Source: Metabacillus crassostreae (GTDB lineage: Bacteria; Bacillota; Bacilli; Bacillales; Bacillaceae). Taken from it: DNA of 64,000 nt. This document shows positions 47,238 to 57,245 of the stretch, piece after piece; the first letter of the stretch is position 1; each line of letters begins with the position of its first letter. A program made the position numbers and the translations under genes. The DNA lies in the NCBI RefSeq assembly GCF_016908395.1, contig NZ_JAFBDU010000009.1:1-64000 (forward strand), in the 5' to 3' direction. A model generated the notes under the pieces. The model had not been told where the DNA came from. It worked only from the letters and a program-made list of their open reading frames with translations, and made no database searches.

Positions 47238-48434
47238 ATGACTAAAAAACGTCTTTTTACTTCAGAGTCTGTAACAGAGGGCCATCCAGATAAGATTTGT
47301 GATCAAATTTCAGATTCTATTCTAGATGCTATTATTTCTAAAGATCCTAATGCACGTGTAGCGTGTGAAACGTCTGTAACAACTGGTTTAGTATTAGTTG
47401 CTGGAGAAATCACAACTAGTACATATGTAGATATTCCGAAAATTGTTCGTGAAACAATTAAAGAAATTGGCTATACGCGTGCAAAATATGGTTTTGATGC
47501 AGAAACCTGTGCTGTATTAACATCAATTGATGAACAATCAGCAGATATTGCAATGGGTGTTGATCAAGCACTAGAAGCTCGTGAAGGTCAAATGTCTGAA
47601 GAAGAAATTGATGCAATTGGTGCAGGTGACCAAGGTCTTATGTTCGGATTCGCTTGTAATGAAACAAAAGAGTTAATGCCTCTACCAATTTCATTAGCAC
47701 ACAAGCTTTCTCGCCGTTTAACAGAGGTTCGTAAAGAGGATATTCTTCCATACTTACGTCCAGATGGAAAAACACAGGTTACTGTTGAATATGATGAAAA
47801 CAATAAGCCTGTACGTATTGATACAATTGTAATTTCTACTCAGCATCACCCAGAAATTTCACTTGAGCAAATTCAACGAAACTTGAAAGAACATGTAATT
47901 AATCCTGTTGTTCCAAAAGAATTAATTGATGAAAATACAAAATACTTTATTAATCCAACTGGCCGTTTCGTTATAGGTGGACCTCAAGGTGATGCAGGAT
48001 TAACAGGTCGTAAAATTATTGTTGACACGTATGGTGGATACGCTCGTCATGGTGGTGGTGCATTCTCTGGTAAGGATGCAACAAAAGTTGACCGTTCTGC
48101 TGCATATGCTGCACGTTATGTTGCGAAAAACATCGTTGCATCTGGTTTAGCTGATAAGTGTGAAGTTCAGTTAGCTTATGCAATTGGGGTAGCTCAACCA
48201 GTTTCAATTTCAGTTGATACATTTGGTACTGGAAAAGTTTCTGAGGAAGTTTTAGTTGATGTTGTTAGCAATAACTTCGATCTTCGTCCTGCTGGAATTA
48301 TTAAAATGCTTGATCTAAGACGTCCGATTTACAAGCAAACTGCTGCATACGGACACTTTGGTCGTAATGATTTAGATCTTCCATGGGAAAGAACTGACAA
48401 AGCAGATATTTTAAGCAAGCAAGCTCTACAATAA
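47238..48434 (+). CDS. metK: S-adenosylmethionine synthetase MetK
   Basis: Makes SAM from methionine and ATP. 398 residues with motifs [24 protein letters not shown] and [10 protein letters not shown] start at ATG 47238, 11 bases after AGGAGGA; an earlier ATG (47205) overlaps no good site. Controlled by the S-box, which is feedback by its own product. Confidence 0.97.
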   Translation: MTKKRLFTSESVTEGHPDKICDQISDSILDAIISKDPNARVACETSVTTGLVLVAGEITTSTYVDIPKIVRETIKEIGYTRAKYGFDAETCAVLTSIDEQSADIAMGVDQALEAREGQMSEEEIDAIGAGDQGLMFGFACNETKELMPLPISLAHKLSRRLTEVRKEDILPYLRPDGKTQVTVEYDENNKPVRIDTIVISTQHHPEISLEQIQRNLKEHVINPVVPKELIDENTKYFINPTGRFVIGGPQGDAGLTGRKIIVDTYGGYARHGGGAFSGKDATKVDRSAAYAARYVAKNIVASGLADKCEVQLAYAIGVAQPVSISVDTFGTGKVSEEVLVDVVSNNFDLRPAGIIKMLDLRRPIYKQTAAYGHFGRNDLDLPWERTDKADILSKQALQ

Positions 48435-48436
48435 TA

Positions 48437-48479
48437 ATGAAAAAAGGTCTAATGCATTAGGTGCATTAGATCTTTTTTT
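48437..48479 (+). terminator. Terminator of metK
   Basis: AGGTCTAATGCA pairs with TGCATTAGATCTTT, then a T run. Confidence 0.9.
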
Positions 48480-48675
48480 GTATTTTACACGAGACTAAAG
48501 AAAATGATTGGAAATAAACAAAAAAATTTCAAAGAGCTTTCTTTTAAAGTTATTTGAAGAAATTTGTTTATCCGGGATTTATATTGTGAATAATTAATGA
48601 AGTTTACTTTTACAATCATATCAAGTTAACATATATACGTTATGATATAAGCAGGATAAATGGAGGTTGACATAG

Positions 48676-49455
48676 ATGAGAAAATTCTTGTTTGTTACTG
48701 TTTTCGCTGTTTTGTTAGGTGGATGTCAAGAATCAGATGTACATAATGAACAAAGTGAGGCAACAAAAGCTAAAACAGAAGATATAGAGGTGAAAGCACC
48801 TAAAGTCGAAATTATAGCTAAGGAGCATGTTTCTCTTAATGAAGACATTTCGATTGTAGCGAATGTATATTATGGAGAAGAATTAGTTGATGATGCTGAA
48901 GTAACGTTTGAAATAAAAGATGAAGAAAAGAAATCTGAAAAGATAGAAGCAGATTTTATAGGTGATGGTCAATATAAAATAACGTATCAATTTTTAGAAA
49001 ATGGTCTTTATAATGTGACTGCACATACTAATGTCAAAAGCTATCACACGATGCCAACAAAGACAATTCAGGTTGGTGAGGGTGGTGCAAATGAATCCAC
49101 AAATCAAGAAGGAAGTACTAGTAATCACGAAGACCATGCAGACCAAGAAGAACATCAGCATAGTTCAGTCAAAATTATGACAGAGGATTTAGCTGATTTT
49201 TCGGTAAACAAAGAAGCAGAATTAAGTACAATGATATATAAAGGTAATGATCCTTTAAAAGATGCTACAGTTCGGTTTGAGATATGGAAGGAAGGAAACG
49301 ATCATCATTATTATGTTGATGCAAATGAATCAACAACGAAAGGGTCTTATATTTCCAATTTTATTTTTGATGAAGTGGGACTGTATCATATTATTGTTCA
49401 TGTTGAGAAAGCCGAAATTCATGATCATGCTGAGGTTAAAGTGAAAGTACAATAA
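48676..49455 (+). CDS. Lipoprotein with two YtkA-like domains and a His-rich linker
   Basis: 259 residues. Signal MRKFLFVTVFAVLLGG with lipobox LLGGC. Two beta-sandwich domains of the YtkA/FixH type follow (about residues 40-135 and 160-255), each ending with a GLYNVT/GLYHII-type strand. The linker NHEDHADQEEHQHSS is rich in His and acidic residues and could bind metal. YtkA of B. subtilis has one such domain. Role unknown; cuproprotein assembly is one idea for related proteins. Confidence 0.8.
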   Translation: MRKFLFVTVFAVLLGGCQESDVHNEQSEATKAKTEDIEVKAPKVEIIAKEHVSLNEDISIVANVYYGEELVDDAEVTFEIKDEEKKSEKIEADFIGDGQYKITYQFLENGLYNVTAHTNVKSYHTMPTKTIQVGEGGANESTNQEGSTSNHEDHADQEEHQHSSVKIMTEDLADFSVNKEAELSTMIYKGNDPLKDATVRFEIWKEGNDHHYYVDANESTTKGSYISNFIFDEVGLYHIIVHVEKAEIHDHAEVKVKVQ

Positions 49456-49507
49456 TTTGATATAAGTGCTGTGTATATGTTCTATTTGCTATGGAATATT
49501 ACCTCTA

Positions 49508-49537
49508 GAATGGGAGACTTTAGGTCTCCTTTTTTCT
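49508..49537 (+). terminator. Terminator of the lipoprotein gene
   Basis: GGGAGAC pairs with GTCTCC, followed by a T run. Confidence 0.85.
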
Positions 49538-49700
49538 TTCACTTTTTTACAGCTTTTCAAATATGCACAATAAATATATAAAAATAGCTTATATAAATAA
49601 TGGATAATATTCCATTGTTTACAATTTTTTTACTTAACAGCTACCAAAAAATGATAAAATAGATGATGTTGACAAAAATTTTTAGTGGAGGAAATGACAT

Positions 49701-50624
49701 ATGAACTCATTATTTAATAAACCAAAAGGGTTTGGAGAAATTCTCGATCATACCTTTCGTCTGAGTAAGCAGCGTTTTTCAGACTTCTTTCTAATACTTC
49801 TTATTTTAGTAGGACCAATCTATGTTGTTCAAGCTGTTGTTCAATTATTATTCGGAACAAGTTTTTTTAGAGAAACAGGGACTGGATCAAACTGGTTTGA
49901 GCAAGTACTCTCAAGTTTCGAACAAGGTACATATGAATATACTGACACATCAGGAAGTCTCGGTACGGATATTAGTTTACTATTAGTAAGTTTAGTTAGT
50001 TTAATATTTTTGCCTGTTGCTCAAGCTGCTATTATTCTAGCTGTTAACCATATTCGAAAAGATGAAGAATATACAGTAGGGTCAGTGATTAAAGGAGCTT
50101 TTTCAAGATTTTGGCCATTGATTGGTAGTAGTATTCTATTTTTCTTAATTGTGTTTTTCATGATTACTATACCTCTTGTTGTAGTCTTTATTGCTGGTTT
50201 TGTATCAGGAGCGATGAATCCAATTTTAGGAATATTACTAGGCATACTTCTATTTTTAGCATTTGCTGTGGGAATTGCTTATCTATTAACTAGATGGAGC
50301 TTTTACTTTGGCTCTGTCACATTAAAAGAAGGCTCACCAGGATTTACAAGAAGCTGGAGATTAACAAGAAAACGTGCTTGGCCTTTAATTGGTCTTTATA
50401 TTATTTTTTCACTTATTACTAGCACTATTAGTGGAGCCTTTCAATTATCGTTTTCTGTTTTATTAGGAAATAGTGTTTTATTAGGGCTTATTGTTAATAC
50501 AGTGTCGTTAATAACAGCTTTATTTTTCGCAGTTGGATATGCGGTCATATATTTTGATTTGAAAGTAAGACATGATGCTGATGACTTAAAAGATTTGATT
50601 GATGAATATGAAGAACTACAATAA
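49701..50624 (+). CDS. Multi-pass membrane protein of unknown function
   Basis: 307 residues with six likely membrane helices (for example FLILLILVGPIYVVQAVVQL, FLIVFFMITIPLVVVFIAGF) and a charged C-terminal tail. TGGAGG lies before the ATG. First gene of the MoxR/DUF58 module; a 55-base gap separates it from the DUF4129 gene. I recognise no catalytic motif. Confidence 0.85.
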   Translation: MNSLFNKPKGFGEILDHTFRLSKQRFSDFFLILLILVGPIYVVQAVVQLLFGTSFFRETGTGSNWFEQVLSSFEQGTYEYTDTSGSLGTDISLLLVSLVSLIFLPVAQAAIILAVNHIRKDEEYTVGSVIKGAFSRFWPLIGSSILFFLIVFFMITIPLVVVFIAGFVSGAMNPILGILLGILLFLAFAVGIAYLLTRWSFYFGSVTLKEGSPGFTRSWRLTRKRAWPLIGLYIIFSLITSTISGAFQLSFSVLLGNSVLLGLIVNTVSLITALFFAVGYAVIYFDLKVRHDADDLKDLIDEYEELQ

Positions 50625-50679
50625 CCATAAGACTTCTAACATGAAAGAGGATCGGTTAATTACCTGAGGGGGGAGTCTG

Positions 50680-51351
50680 ATGCTAAATGATGAAAAAGCA
50701 AAAAAAGAACTCCAGGAAATCTTAAATCAACGGGAATATTTGGTGTATGAAGAAAAGCCTCCTAGCTTTATTGAGAAATGGTGGAATTCGGTTGAAGATT
50801 GGTTATCTGAATGGTTAGAGGGTCTATTTCCTACGATAGAGCCAGCTAGTGGAATTGGTGGTCAAGTTTTATTAACTTTAATTGTTATCATGATTTTGCT
50901 ACTTTTGGGTGTATTTGTTTTTATCATTCTTCGAAATGGAAAACGTAAACGAGCTCTAAGGAAATATCAACCACTTCAAACAATTGATGAAATGAAATGG
51001 TCCTATCAAAAGCATCTTAGAGAGTCAAATAGGCAGGAATTGCAGAGAGAATTTAATTTATCAACAAGGCATTTGTTCTTGGGACTTCTCCTTTATTTTC
51101 ATGAAAAGAATCTGTTAAAAGCGAGAATTTGGAAAACAAATTGGGAGTATTATGATGAATTAATGAAAGTAAATAAACAATGGGCTAACCAATTTTATAA
51201 TCTAGCACAATTGTTTGACGAGGTTACTTATGGAGAAAGAATCATTGGGGAAGAAGAATATCATCATTTTAAGAAAATTGTCTTAAACTTAATTGAGGAT
51301 GAAGAATTTCATCATCATTTATCTGAGCAAGGTGAGAGAAATGGGGTGTAA
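50680..51351 (+). CDS. DUF4129 domain protein
   Basis: 223 residues: an N-terminal amphipathic region, one strong membrane helix (LLTLIVIMILLLLGVFVFII) near residue 75, then a helical DUF4129 domain (FNLSTRHLFLGLLLYFHEK, TYGERIIGEEEYHHFKKI). DUF4129 proteins regularly accompany MoxR-DUF58 operons. Function unknown. Ends four bases before the next start. Confidence 0.85.
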   Translation: MLNDEKAKKELQEILNQREYLVYEEKPPSFIEKWWNSVEDWLSEWLEGLFPTIEPASGIGGQVLLTLIVIMILLLLGVFVFIILRNGKRKRALRKYQPLQTIDEMKWSYQKHLRESNRQELQREFNLSTRHLFLGLLLYFHEKNLLKARIWKTNWEYYDELMKVNKQWANQFYNLAQLFDEVTYGERIIGEEEYHHFKKIVLNLIEDEEFHHHLSEQGERNGV

Positions 51352-51354
51352 GCT

Positions 51355-52491
51355 TTGGCAAATGTATCTATAAAGATGAAAAATTGGATTCTCATTCCTA
51401 TTTTTTTACTGATTATTTTATTTAGCAGCTATTTCCTTGCCTCAGGAAAGCCAGAGTATTACCAAAATTATGTTTCAAACTCACCTTCCCCAACAGGAAC
51501 AAAAGCATTTTTTACGTATTTAGAAAACGAAACAAACTCTATTTCTGCTTGGACTAGACCACCTAATTTACTTCCAGCAGAGGATAAAAATCAAGTACTT
51601 CTGATGATTGAACCAGCTTTTGTGCCAAGTACTGAAGAAATGGAAGCTTATAAAAATTATATGGAAGCTGGTAATACGATCATTTTATTTAGTCAAAATC
51701 CTAAAGGTTACTTTGATGTGAATGTTATCTTTGATCAAGAACTACTGCCAGAAGGAACAATTTATGATGACCAAGGTAATAGCTACAAGGCCGAAGTGAA
51801 TTCTAGTATAACTCTTAAAGCTCATAATGATGATGAAATTTTATTACATAGTAAATCTGACGGTGTACTAGCTTTGAAACGTTCTTTTGGTGAAGGTCAG
51901 TTTATTGTTGCAACTAGTCCTGAATGGTTAATGAATAGAAATATTATCAATGATGATCATACATCACTTATTTTGACATTGATTAATAGCATTGATGGTG
52001 AGAATTACTTGTTTGATGAATATATTCATGGACAGCAAAACTCTTCTTCATTTATTGCTGTATATCCAAAGTGGTTTTTATTATTGCTATTACAAGGATT
52101 AATCATTACTATCTTGTTTTTATGGTACCAAGGAAAACGATTTGGACCTATTATAGTAGCTAGAGAAGAAAATGTGAGATTTAGTGATGAAAAAATTAAA
52201 GCTATTGCTGCATGGTATCTTAGAAGTAAGAATTATCATGATTCTTTATTGATTCAAGCAGATTTTGTTAAGTCACTTCTTCAGGAGAAGTGGAGTATTC
52301 CATATAGTAAAGCATGGGAAGATGTATATAGTGATTTAGAAAGAAAGTGGAAACAGCAAAGTAACAAAGAAATAAAAAATTTTCTTGAAGGTTTATCTGA
52401 AGCTTTAACTAAAAAGAAGCTAACGAAACAAGAATATTTACTATGGTCTAAAAAACTTGATACCTTAAGGAAAGAGGTGGAAGAAGGATGA
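51355..52491 (+). CDS. DUF4350 domain protein
   Basis: 378 residues: a membrane helix at each end of an extracytoplasmic domain (residues about 30-235; GTKAFFTYLENE) and a cytoplasmic C-terminal part (VAREENVRFSDEKIKAIAAW). Start is TTG with GGGGTG upstream. Overlaps the MoxR gene by four bases. Function unknown; typical member of this module. Confidence 0.85.
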   Translation: MANVSIKMKNWILIPIFLLIILFSSYFLASGKPEYYQNYVSNSPSPTGTKAFFTYLENETNSISAWTRPPNLLPAEDKNQVLLMIEPAFVPSTEEMEAYKNYMEAGNTIILFSQNPKGYFDVNVIFDQELLPEGTIYDDQGNSYKAEVNSSITLKAHNDDEILLHSKSDGVLALKRSFGEGQFIVATSPEWLMNRNIINDDHTSLILTLINSIDGENYLFDEYIHGQQNSSSFIAVYPKWFLLLLLQGLIITILFLWYQGKRFGPIIVAREENVRFSDEKIKAIAAWYLRSKNYHDSLLIQADFVKSLLQEKWSIPYSKAWEDVYSDLERKWKQQSNKEIKNFLEGLSEALTKKKLTKQEYLLWSKKLDTLRKEVEEG

Positions 52492-53414
52492 ATTCACAAT
52501 TAACATCCTTATTTGAAAAATATGAACAACGAATAGTTGGGCAAGATCTAAATCTTAAACTTTTGTTATCTTCTATTCTAGCTGGTGGACATGTGTTAAT
52601 AGAAGGTGTGCCAGGAACAGGTAAAACACAAATGGTTAAAACATTGGCAGGGCTTTTAGGTGGAGAATTCAACCGAATTCAATTTACTCCTGATCTACTT
52701 CCTAGTGATATAACCGGAAGTACAGTTTATAATATGAAAGAAGGTTCTTTTCAAACCTTGAAGGGACCGATTTTTACAGATGTACTTTTAGCTGATGAAA
52801 TTAATCGAACTCCTGCTAAAACACAAGCAGCTTTGTTAGAAGCGATGGAAGAAAAGCAGGTAACGATTCAAGGTGAAACCTATCAATTATCAGAAATGTT
52901 TTTTGTTGTTGCTACACAAAACCCAATCGAATTTGAGGGAACATATCCTTTACCAGAGGCACAGCAGGATCGTTTTTTATTTAAATTATTAATTGACTTT
53001 CCAACTTTTGAAGACGAAAAGCAAGTACTGAAACAAGTATTGGAAAATGAAATGAAAAGTACGTTGAAACAAATACTCAATATGGAATCATTTTTAATGA
53101 TAAGAAATGAGATCGAACAAATAACCTTAAGTGATAGTGTTTTAGATTATATTATGCAACTTGTAAGAAGAACAAGGGAGACAGATTCAATACAATTTGG
53201 AGCAAGTACTAGAGCTGCTATCTCAATAGGAAAAGCAGGAAAAGCTTGGGCATATCTATCTGGACGAGATTATGTCACACCAGATGATATTAAAATTGTT
53301 GCAAAGCCAAGTTTAAGACATCGAATTCAATTATCTCCACATGTAGAATTGGAGGGAACAACCGTTGATCAAATTATTGAAGAACTTGTGGGGGCGACTC
53401 CTGTTCCGAGATAA
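52488..53414 (+). CDS. MoxR-family AAA+ ATPase
   Basis: 308 residues. Walker A GVPGTGKTQM, Walker B LLADEINRTPAKTQAALLEA, sensor VATQNPIEFEGTYPLPEAQQ. MoxR ATPases act as chaperones, often with VWA/DUF58 partners. The next gene begins inside its 3' end with 50 bases overlap. Confidence 0.95.
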   Translation: MNSQLTSLFEKYEQRIVGQDLNLKLLLSSILAGGHVLIEGVPGTGKTQMVKTLAGLLGGEFNRIQFTPDLLPSDITGSTVYNMKEGSFQTLKGPIFTDVLLADEINRTPAKTQAALLEAMEEKQVTIQGETYQLSEMFFVVATQNPIEFEGTYPLPEAQQDRFLFKLLIDFPTFEDEKQVLKQVLENEMKSTLKQILNMESFLMIRNEIEQITLSDSVLDYIMQLVRRTRETDSIQFGASTRAAISIGKAGKAWAYLSGRDYVTPDDIKIVAKPSLRHRIQLSPHVELEGTTVDQIIEELVGATPVPR

Positions 53415-54723
53415 AGGAATTCTACCTACAAAGAAATTGCTTGCCTTTTTCTTGATAATGTCTACAGGATTGCTCCTGTTATCAATCTGGGATGTTTCTT
53501 GGGTGGTATTAATCTTAATTAATCTACTTTTTTTATTGCTTAGTTTAATAGATTTAGCTTTCATACCAGCTACTAAACAAATCATTGTTGAACGCAGAAT
53601 TCCTGATGAAATGGAAAGAGGGATTTCTTATCCTATTTCAATCAATATAACAAATCACTCTAAACATCAAGTTAAGTTTAGAGTGATTGATGGAATTCCT
53701 CAATCCTTTCAAACGGATTTTCCTATTATGGGATTTGTTCAAGGAGAAAGTTCAACAACTGCTTCTTACAAGGCAATTGCAAAGATAAGAGGTATGTATA
53801 CTGTAAAAGAGATTTATATAAGATATAGAAGTTTAGTGGGGCTATGGGAAAGGCAAGCCAAAACACATCAAGAACATACAGTTAAAGTCATTCCAGATTT
53901 AACATCAACGAGAAATTATCTCGAAAGTGCACAGAAGTTCTTACTACACGAAGGTATGAAGGTACGTAAACAAAAGACAGGGAGCGGAGAATTTACAAAG
54001 ATTAGAAGCTTTGTTGTAGGGGATGATCCGCGTAAAATAAATTGGCGTCAGACTGCAAAATTACAAGAGGTTATGACAAATGAATATGAGCCTGAACATG
54101 GAAAGTATATTACAGTTTTAATTGATTGTGGAAGAATGATGGGTGTTGAGCTTTCCAAAAGTAACAGATTAGAAAAGGCATTAGAGGCGGCATTAACTCT
54201 TATCACAGCAGCTCTTCAAAAAGGTGATTATGTCTCTGTTCTAGCTTTTTCTAAGAACGTAAAGGTTTATGTCCCACCTGCTAAAGGGATGGCACATTTA
54301 CAAACAATTCTTGAGGCAGTATACAATCTAGAAGTTGATGCTTCAGAGTCAAATTATGCAGCTGTTTTAACATATTTACAGACGTTACAAAAGAAGAGGA
54401 GCTTACTTCTATTATTTAGTGATGTTCAAACCTTTCTACACGAAGAAAGTGCACTAGTTTATTTAAAACGATTACGTAAGCGTCATTTGTTTTTAATGTT
54501 AGGTATCGAGGATGAGTTTTTGTTGAATGAAGTGAGAGCTGTGCCATCTGATGTACAAAAAGCAATGAAAAAAAGCGTTGCTCAGCAGCAACAGCTTTTT
54601 AAGAAGCGCGAAAAAATAAAATGGGAAAAGCAAGGCCTCCAAATGGTGGAAGCAAAAGAGGAGAACCTTGCAACTGTAGCAGTTTCCAACTATATTTCAA
54701 TGATGAATCAAGGGATTTTATAG
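53365..54723 (+). CDS. DUF58 domain protein (YeaD-type)
   Basis: 452 residues: two N-terminal membrane helices, a beta domain and the DUF58 core SGEFTKIRSFVVGDDPRKIN followed by a VWA-like region (VLIDCGRMMGVE). Start TTG 53365 is supported by GGAGGG at 53351-53356. Proposed partner of MoxR; function unknown. Its 3' end overlaps the convergent SpoIIM-type gene by six bases. Confidence 0.88.
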   Translation: MIKLLKNLWGRLLFRDKGILPTKKLLAFFLIMSTGLLLLSIWDVSWVVLILINLLFLLLSLIDLAFIPATKQIIVERRIPDEMERGISYPISINITNHSKHQVKFRVIDGIPQSFQTDFPIMGFVQGESSTTASYKAIAKIRGMYTVKEIYIRYRSLVGLWERQAKTHQEHTVKVIPDLTSTRNYLESAQKFLLHEGMKVRKQKTGSGEFTKIRSFVVGDDPRKINWRQTAKLQEVMTNEYEPEHGKYITVLIDCGRMMGVELSKSNRLEKALEAALTLITAALQKGDYVSVLAFSKNVKVYVPPAKGMAHLQTILEAVYNLEVDASESNYAAVLTYLQTLQKKRSLLLLFSDVQTFLHEESALVYLKRLRKRHLFLMLGIEDEFLLNEVRAVPSDVQKAMKKSVAQQQQLFKKREKIKWEKQGLQMVEAKEENLATVAVSNYISMMNQGIL

Positions 54724-55689
54724 ATTAGTCAATTTTTTACGTTCAAGAAGGGATCTTCCGATTAAAACATAAAAAACTAGTCCGAAAACAGTTAAAATAG
54801 CAACAATATATTTTGCTTCTAATGAAATAGGAGCAGGTGTGATATATCCTTCAATAATCCCAGCAATAACAAATAACGGAATGGTTCCAAGTAATAATTG
54901 TACAGAATGTTTAGCTTGTTTTTTAAGCTGATATGCTCTTGTATATGGACCAGGGACAAAAAGCTTATATCCCATTAACAAGCCTGCTCCTCCTGCAATA
55001 AAAATGGCAGTAAGCTCGATCATCCCGTGCGGAACTATATATGCCCAAAAGTCATATGCTTTATCATGCTGCCAAAATAGAGCAGCTAAAGCACCGATGA
55101 TAATTCCATTGTAGATTAATAGATAAACAGTTAGAATTCCGAAGGTTATACCACCAGCAAAAGCTAATATAGCAACCTGTATATTATTTGTCATAATGGT
55201 CGCAGACATAAAAGGTGAATCTACTGCTCCATCATGATCACCTAAGCTTTCTGGATCAACTCCTTGAGCGATATCAGCAGGTAAAATGGAATAGATGTTA
55301 AGTGAATCATTTAAAACTGAAAAATAGCTTCCTACTGCTCCTAATATAAATAAAAGCATAGCAATGATCACAAACTTCCATTGCTTTAAAAATAGTCCGA
55401 TAAATGTCGTACTAAAAAAATACCGAAATTGTTTCATACTTGAAGTTTGGTCTTTATACAATAAATTATGAGCTTTAGAAACAAGTCCATTTAAATATGT
55501 TGTAACATCTTCTGTAGGAAAATAAGTTTGGCTGTATGAAAGGTTTTGCGCTGTTTTTTGATATAGGCGATTAAATTGCTCGATATCATTACCAGTCAAT
55601 GAACGCCTTTTTTTACTTAATAAAGAGATAAGCTGTTCAAGCTGCTTCCAGTCATCTCGATGTTGTTTCATAAACTGCTTGATATTCAT
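54718..55689 (-). CDS. SpoIIM/DUF95-family membrane protein
   Basis: 323 residues with six or more helices and the family segment VPHGMIELTAIFIAGGAGLL near residue 215. Family members include SpoIIM, a peptidoglycan remodelling factor of engulfment, but this gene is not at the spoIIM locus, so a direct sporulation role is not shown. Convergent with DUF58, divergent from the RDD gene. Confidence 0.85.
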   Translation of the reverse strand: MNIKQFMKQHRDDWKQLEQLISLLSKKRRSLTGNDIEQFNRLYQKTAQNLSYSQTYFPTEDVTTYLNGLVSKAHNLLYKDQTSSMKQFRYFFSTTFIGLFLKQWKFVIIAMLLFILGAVGSYFSVLNDSLNIYSILPADIAQGVDPESLGDHDGAVDSPFMSATIMTNNIQVAILAFAGGITFGILTVYLLIYNGIIIGALAALFWQHDKAYDFWAYIVPHGMIELTAIFIAGGAGLLMGYKLFVPGPYTRAYQLKKQAKHSVQLLLGTIPLFVIAGIIEGYITPAPISLEAKYIVAILTVFGLVFYVLIGRSLLERKKLTNL

Positions 55690-55797
55690 CGTTCCACCTT
55701 CTTATCTAAATATATGTATATATCACTTTACCTATCTTATTATAGTGATATTATAGAAAAATAGAAACCATATTAGGGAAAAATATCCAAGAAAGTA

Positions 55798-56610
55798 GTG
55801 AGTGTGTTGCAGCAACATGTTGATATAAAAACACCTGAATATGTTTCATTAAAATTTCAACCTGCCGGGTTAGGAAGTAGGACGGCAGCACTACTAATTG
55901 ATCATCTAATTTTAACGACCGTTAGTGTGTTGATACTTATTGGAACATTTATCCTGATGTACGATATGCCTGTTGAGTTTATTTTTATGTATGAATTCTA
56001 TTCCTATCCATTTGCCATTACCATCATTGTTCTTTTCGTTTTAAATTGGGGCTACTTTTTTGCGCTTGAGTTCTTTTATGGTGGAAAAACATTAGGTAAG
56101 AAAATGATAGGAATACGTGTTATTCAGGATAATGGACATAGCTTAACTTTATTATCTAGTTTTATTAGAAATTTATTAAGAATAATTGATACCCTACCAG
56201 CAAATTATTTATTGGGAATGATTATGATTTTCTTTCACTCAAAACATAAAAGAGTTGGAGATATAGTTGCGGGTACAATTGTTATTCATGAAAGAAAAGC
56301 TAAAAATAGTAAGAAGCTTTCACCAATTGAGAAGGAAATTGCTAGGAAGGGTCTGAGAAAAGAAGATCTTGTGATTGAGGAATGGGCATTAAAATCGTTA
56401 ACATCAAAGGAATGGGAATTGCTCAAGGTTTATAGTAATCGTATTTTGCAATTACCGGTAGATGAAAGGAAGCAATTAACAGAGAGAATTGGAAATATTG
56501 TGTTTTCTAAAATTGGTATGGATGTTGTTGGGAAAACAAATGAAGAAGTTGAAAATAATTTATTGATTCTTTATTTGATTTTAAAGGATGAGTGGGAATT
56601 TGAGTTGTGA
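55798..56610 (+). CDS. RDD-family membrane protein
   Basis: 270 residues. The RDD domain (residues about 15-170) shows LGSRTAALLIDHLIL, GKTLGKKMIGIRVI and RVGDIVAGTIVI; a soluble C-terminal part of 100 residues follows. Start is GTG; the ribosome-binding site is weak. RDD and SpoIIM genes often neighbour MoxR-DUF58 modules. Function unknown. Confidence 0.88.
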   Translation: MSVLQQHVDIKTPEYVSLKFQPAGLGSRTAALLIDHLILTTVSVLILIGTFILMYDMPVEFIFMYEFYSYPFAITIIVLFVLNWGYFFALEFFYGGKTLGKKMIGIRVIQDNGHSLTLLSSFIRNLLRIIDTLPANYLLGMIMIFFHSKHKRVGDIVAGTIVIHERKAKNSKKLSPIEKEIARKGLRKEDLVIEEWALKSLTSKEWELLKVYSNRILQLPVDERKQLTERIGNIVFSKIGMDVVGKTNEEVENNLLILYLILKDEWEFEL

Positions 56611-56615
56611 TATTT

Positions 56616-56651
56616 GGGACAATGCGCTTTGGGGTATTGTTCTTTTTTTTG
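56616..56651 (+). terminator. Probable terminator of the RDD gene
   Basis: GGACAATGC pairs with GTATTGTTC using G-T pairs, followed by a run of T. Confidence 0.65.
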
Positions 56652-56703
56652 AATAAAATGCTTTTTGACTTTGTTGCTTCTGAATTTATTTGTTAGTAGT
56701 AAC

Positions 56704-56834
56704 TGGTTCGTTACATTTCGCTGCAGACACTTGCTTTCCGCGGGGAGGAAGTCAAGCCTCCTCGGCTTCGCCTGTGGGGTCTTGACCTTTCCTCTGCACC
56801 CGCAGGAGTCAAGTGTCTTCCGCTCCATTTCACT
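56704..56834 (-). repeat. Dispersed palindromic repeat, family 2
   Basis: Reads GGTTCGTTACATTTCGCTGC, GCCTGTGGGGTCTTGACC and CAAGTGTCTTCCGCTCCATT. It is the reverse-orientation partner of 44664-44812, with the core in the same orientation relative to its ends. Confidence 0.85.
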
Positions 56835-57146
56835 ATAAACAATAAACTACAATAGCTTCAATAACTAAGTTATTGGGGTGTTTAAAAAAAGGTGAATCAT
56901 TGTGATTAATTTTTCACTTTTTCTTATTAAACATATAATGGACCCCTGCAAAAAATGATCTACTCACATTCAACCAGACGTCCCAAACCAGTTAAATATT
57001 CCAATAATTGTATATGTTGACTTCATACTTTTAAATCATTTCCCAAGCTCTATTGTCAATAAAAAATATTGTCACCATAAGTTTGTTTGTAAGTTTTTAT
57101 CCAATCCTCAATCCAATCCAGTCCGTTTAATTTATCGAGAAAATAA

Positions 57147-57182
57147 CAAGCGTGAATTCGTACTTGAATTCACGCTTGTATC
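57147..57182 (-). terminator. Likely terminator of the glycosyltransferase gene
   Basis: CAAGCGTGAATTC and GAATTCACGCTTG pair perfectly (13 bp, six-base loop). On the minus strand TTATTTTCT follows. Confidence 0.75.
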
Positions 57183-57245
57183 TTTGTAATTTACTTTTTG
57201 CAGTGATTATTTGTCCCTGATTAATGTAATGATTTCATGAGGTAT

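Larger units (their letters stand above)
56611..57245. other. Gap RDD-glycosyltransferase with repeat and terminators
   Basis: 635 bases with no gene: terminator (56616-56651), family-2 repeat (56704-56834), AT-rich sequence, and a perfect hairpin (57147-57182). Confidence 0.65.

Noticed and set aside
54718-55689. The true spoIIM gene of engulfment
   Set aside because: spoIIM is shorter and lies elsewhere in Bacillus; this one goes with the MoxR/DUF58/RDD neighbourhood.
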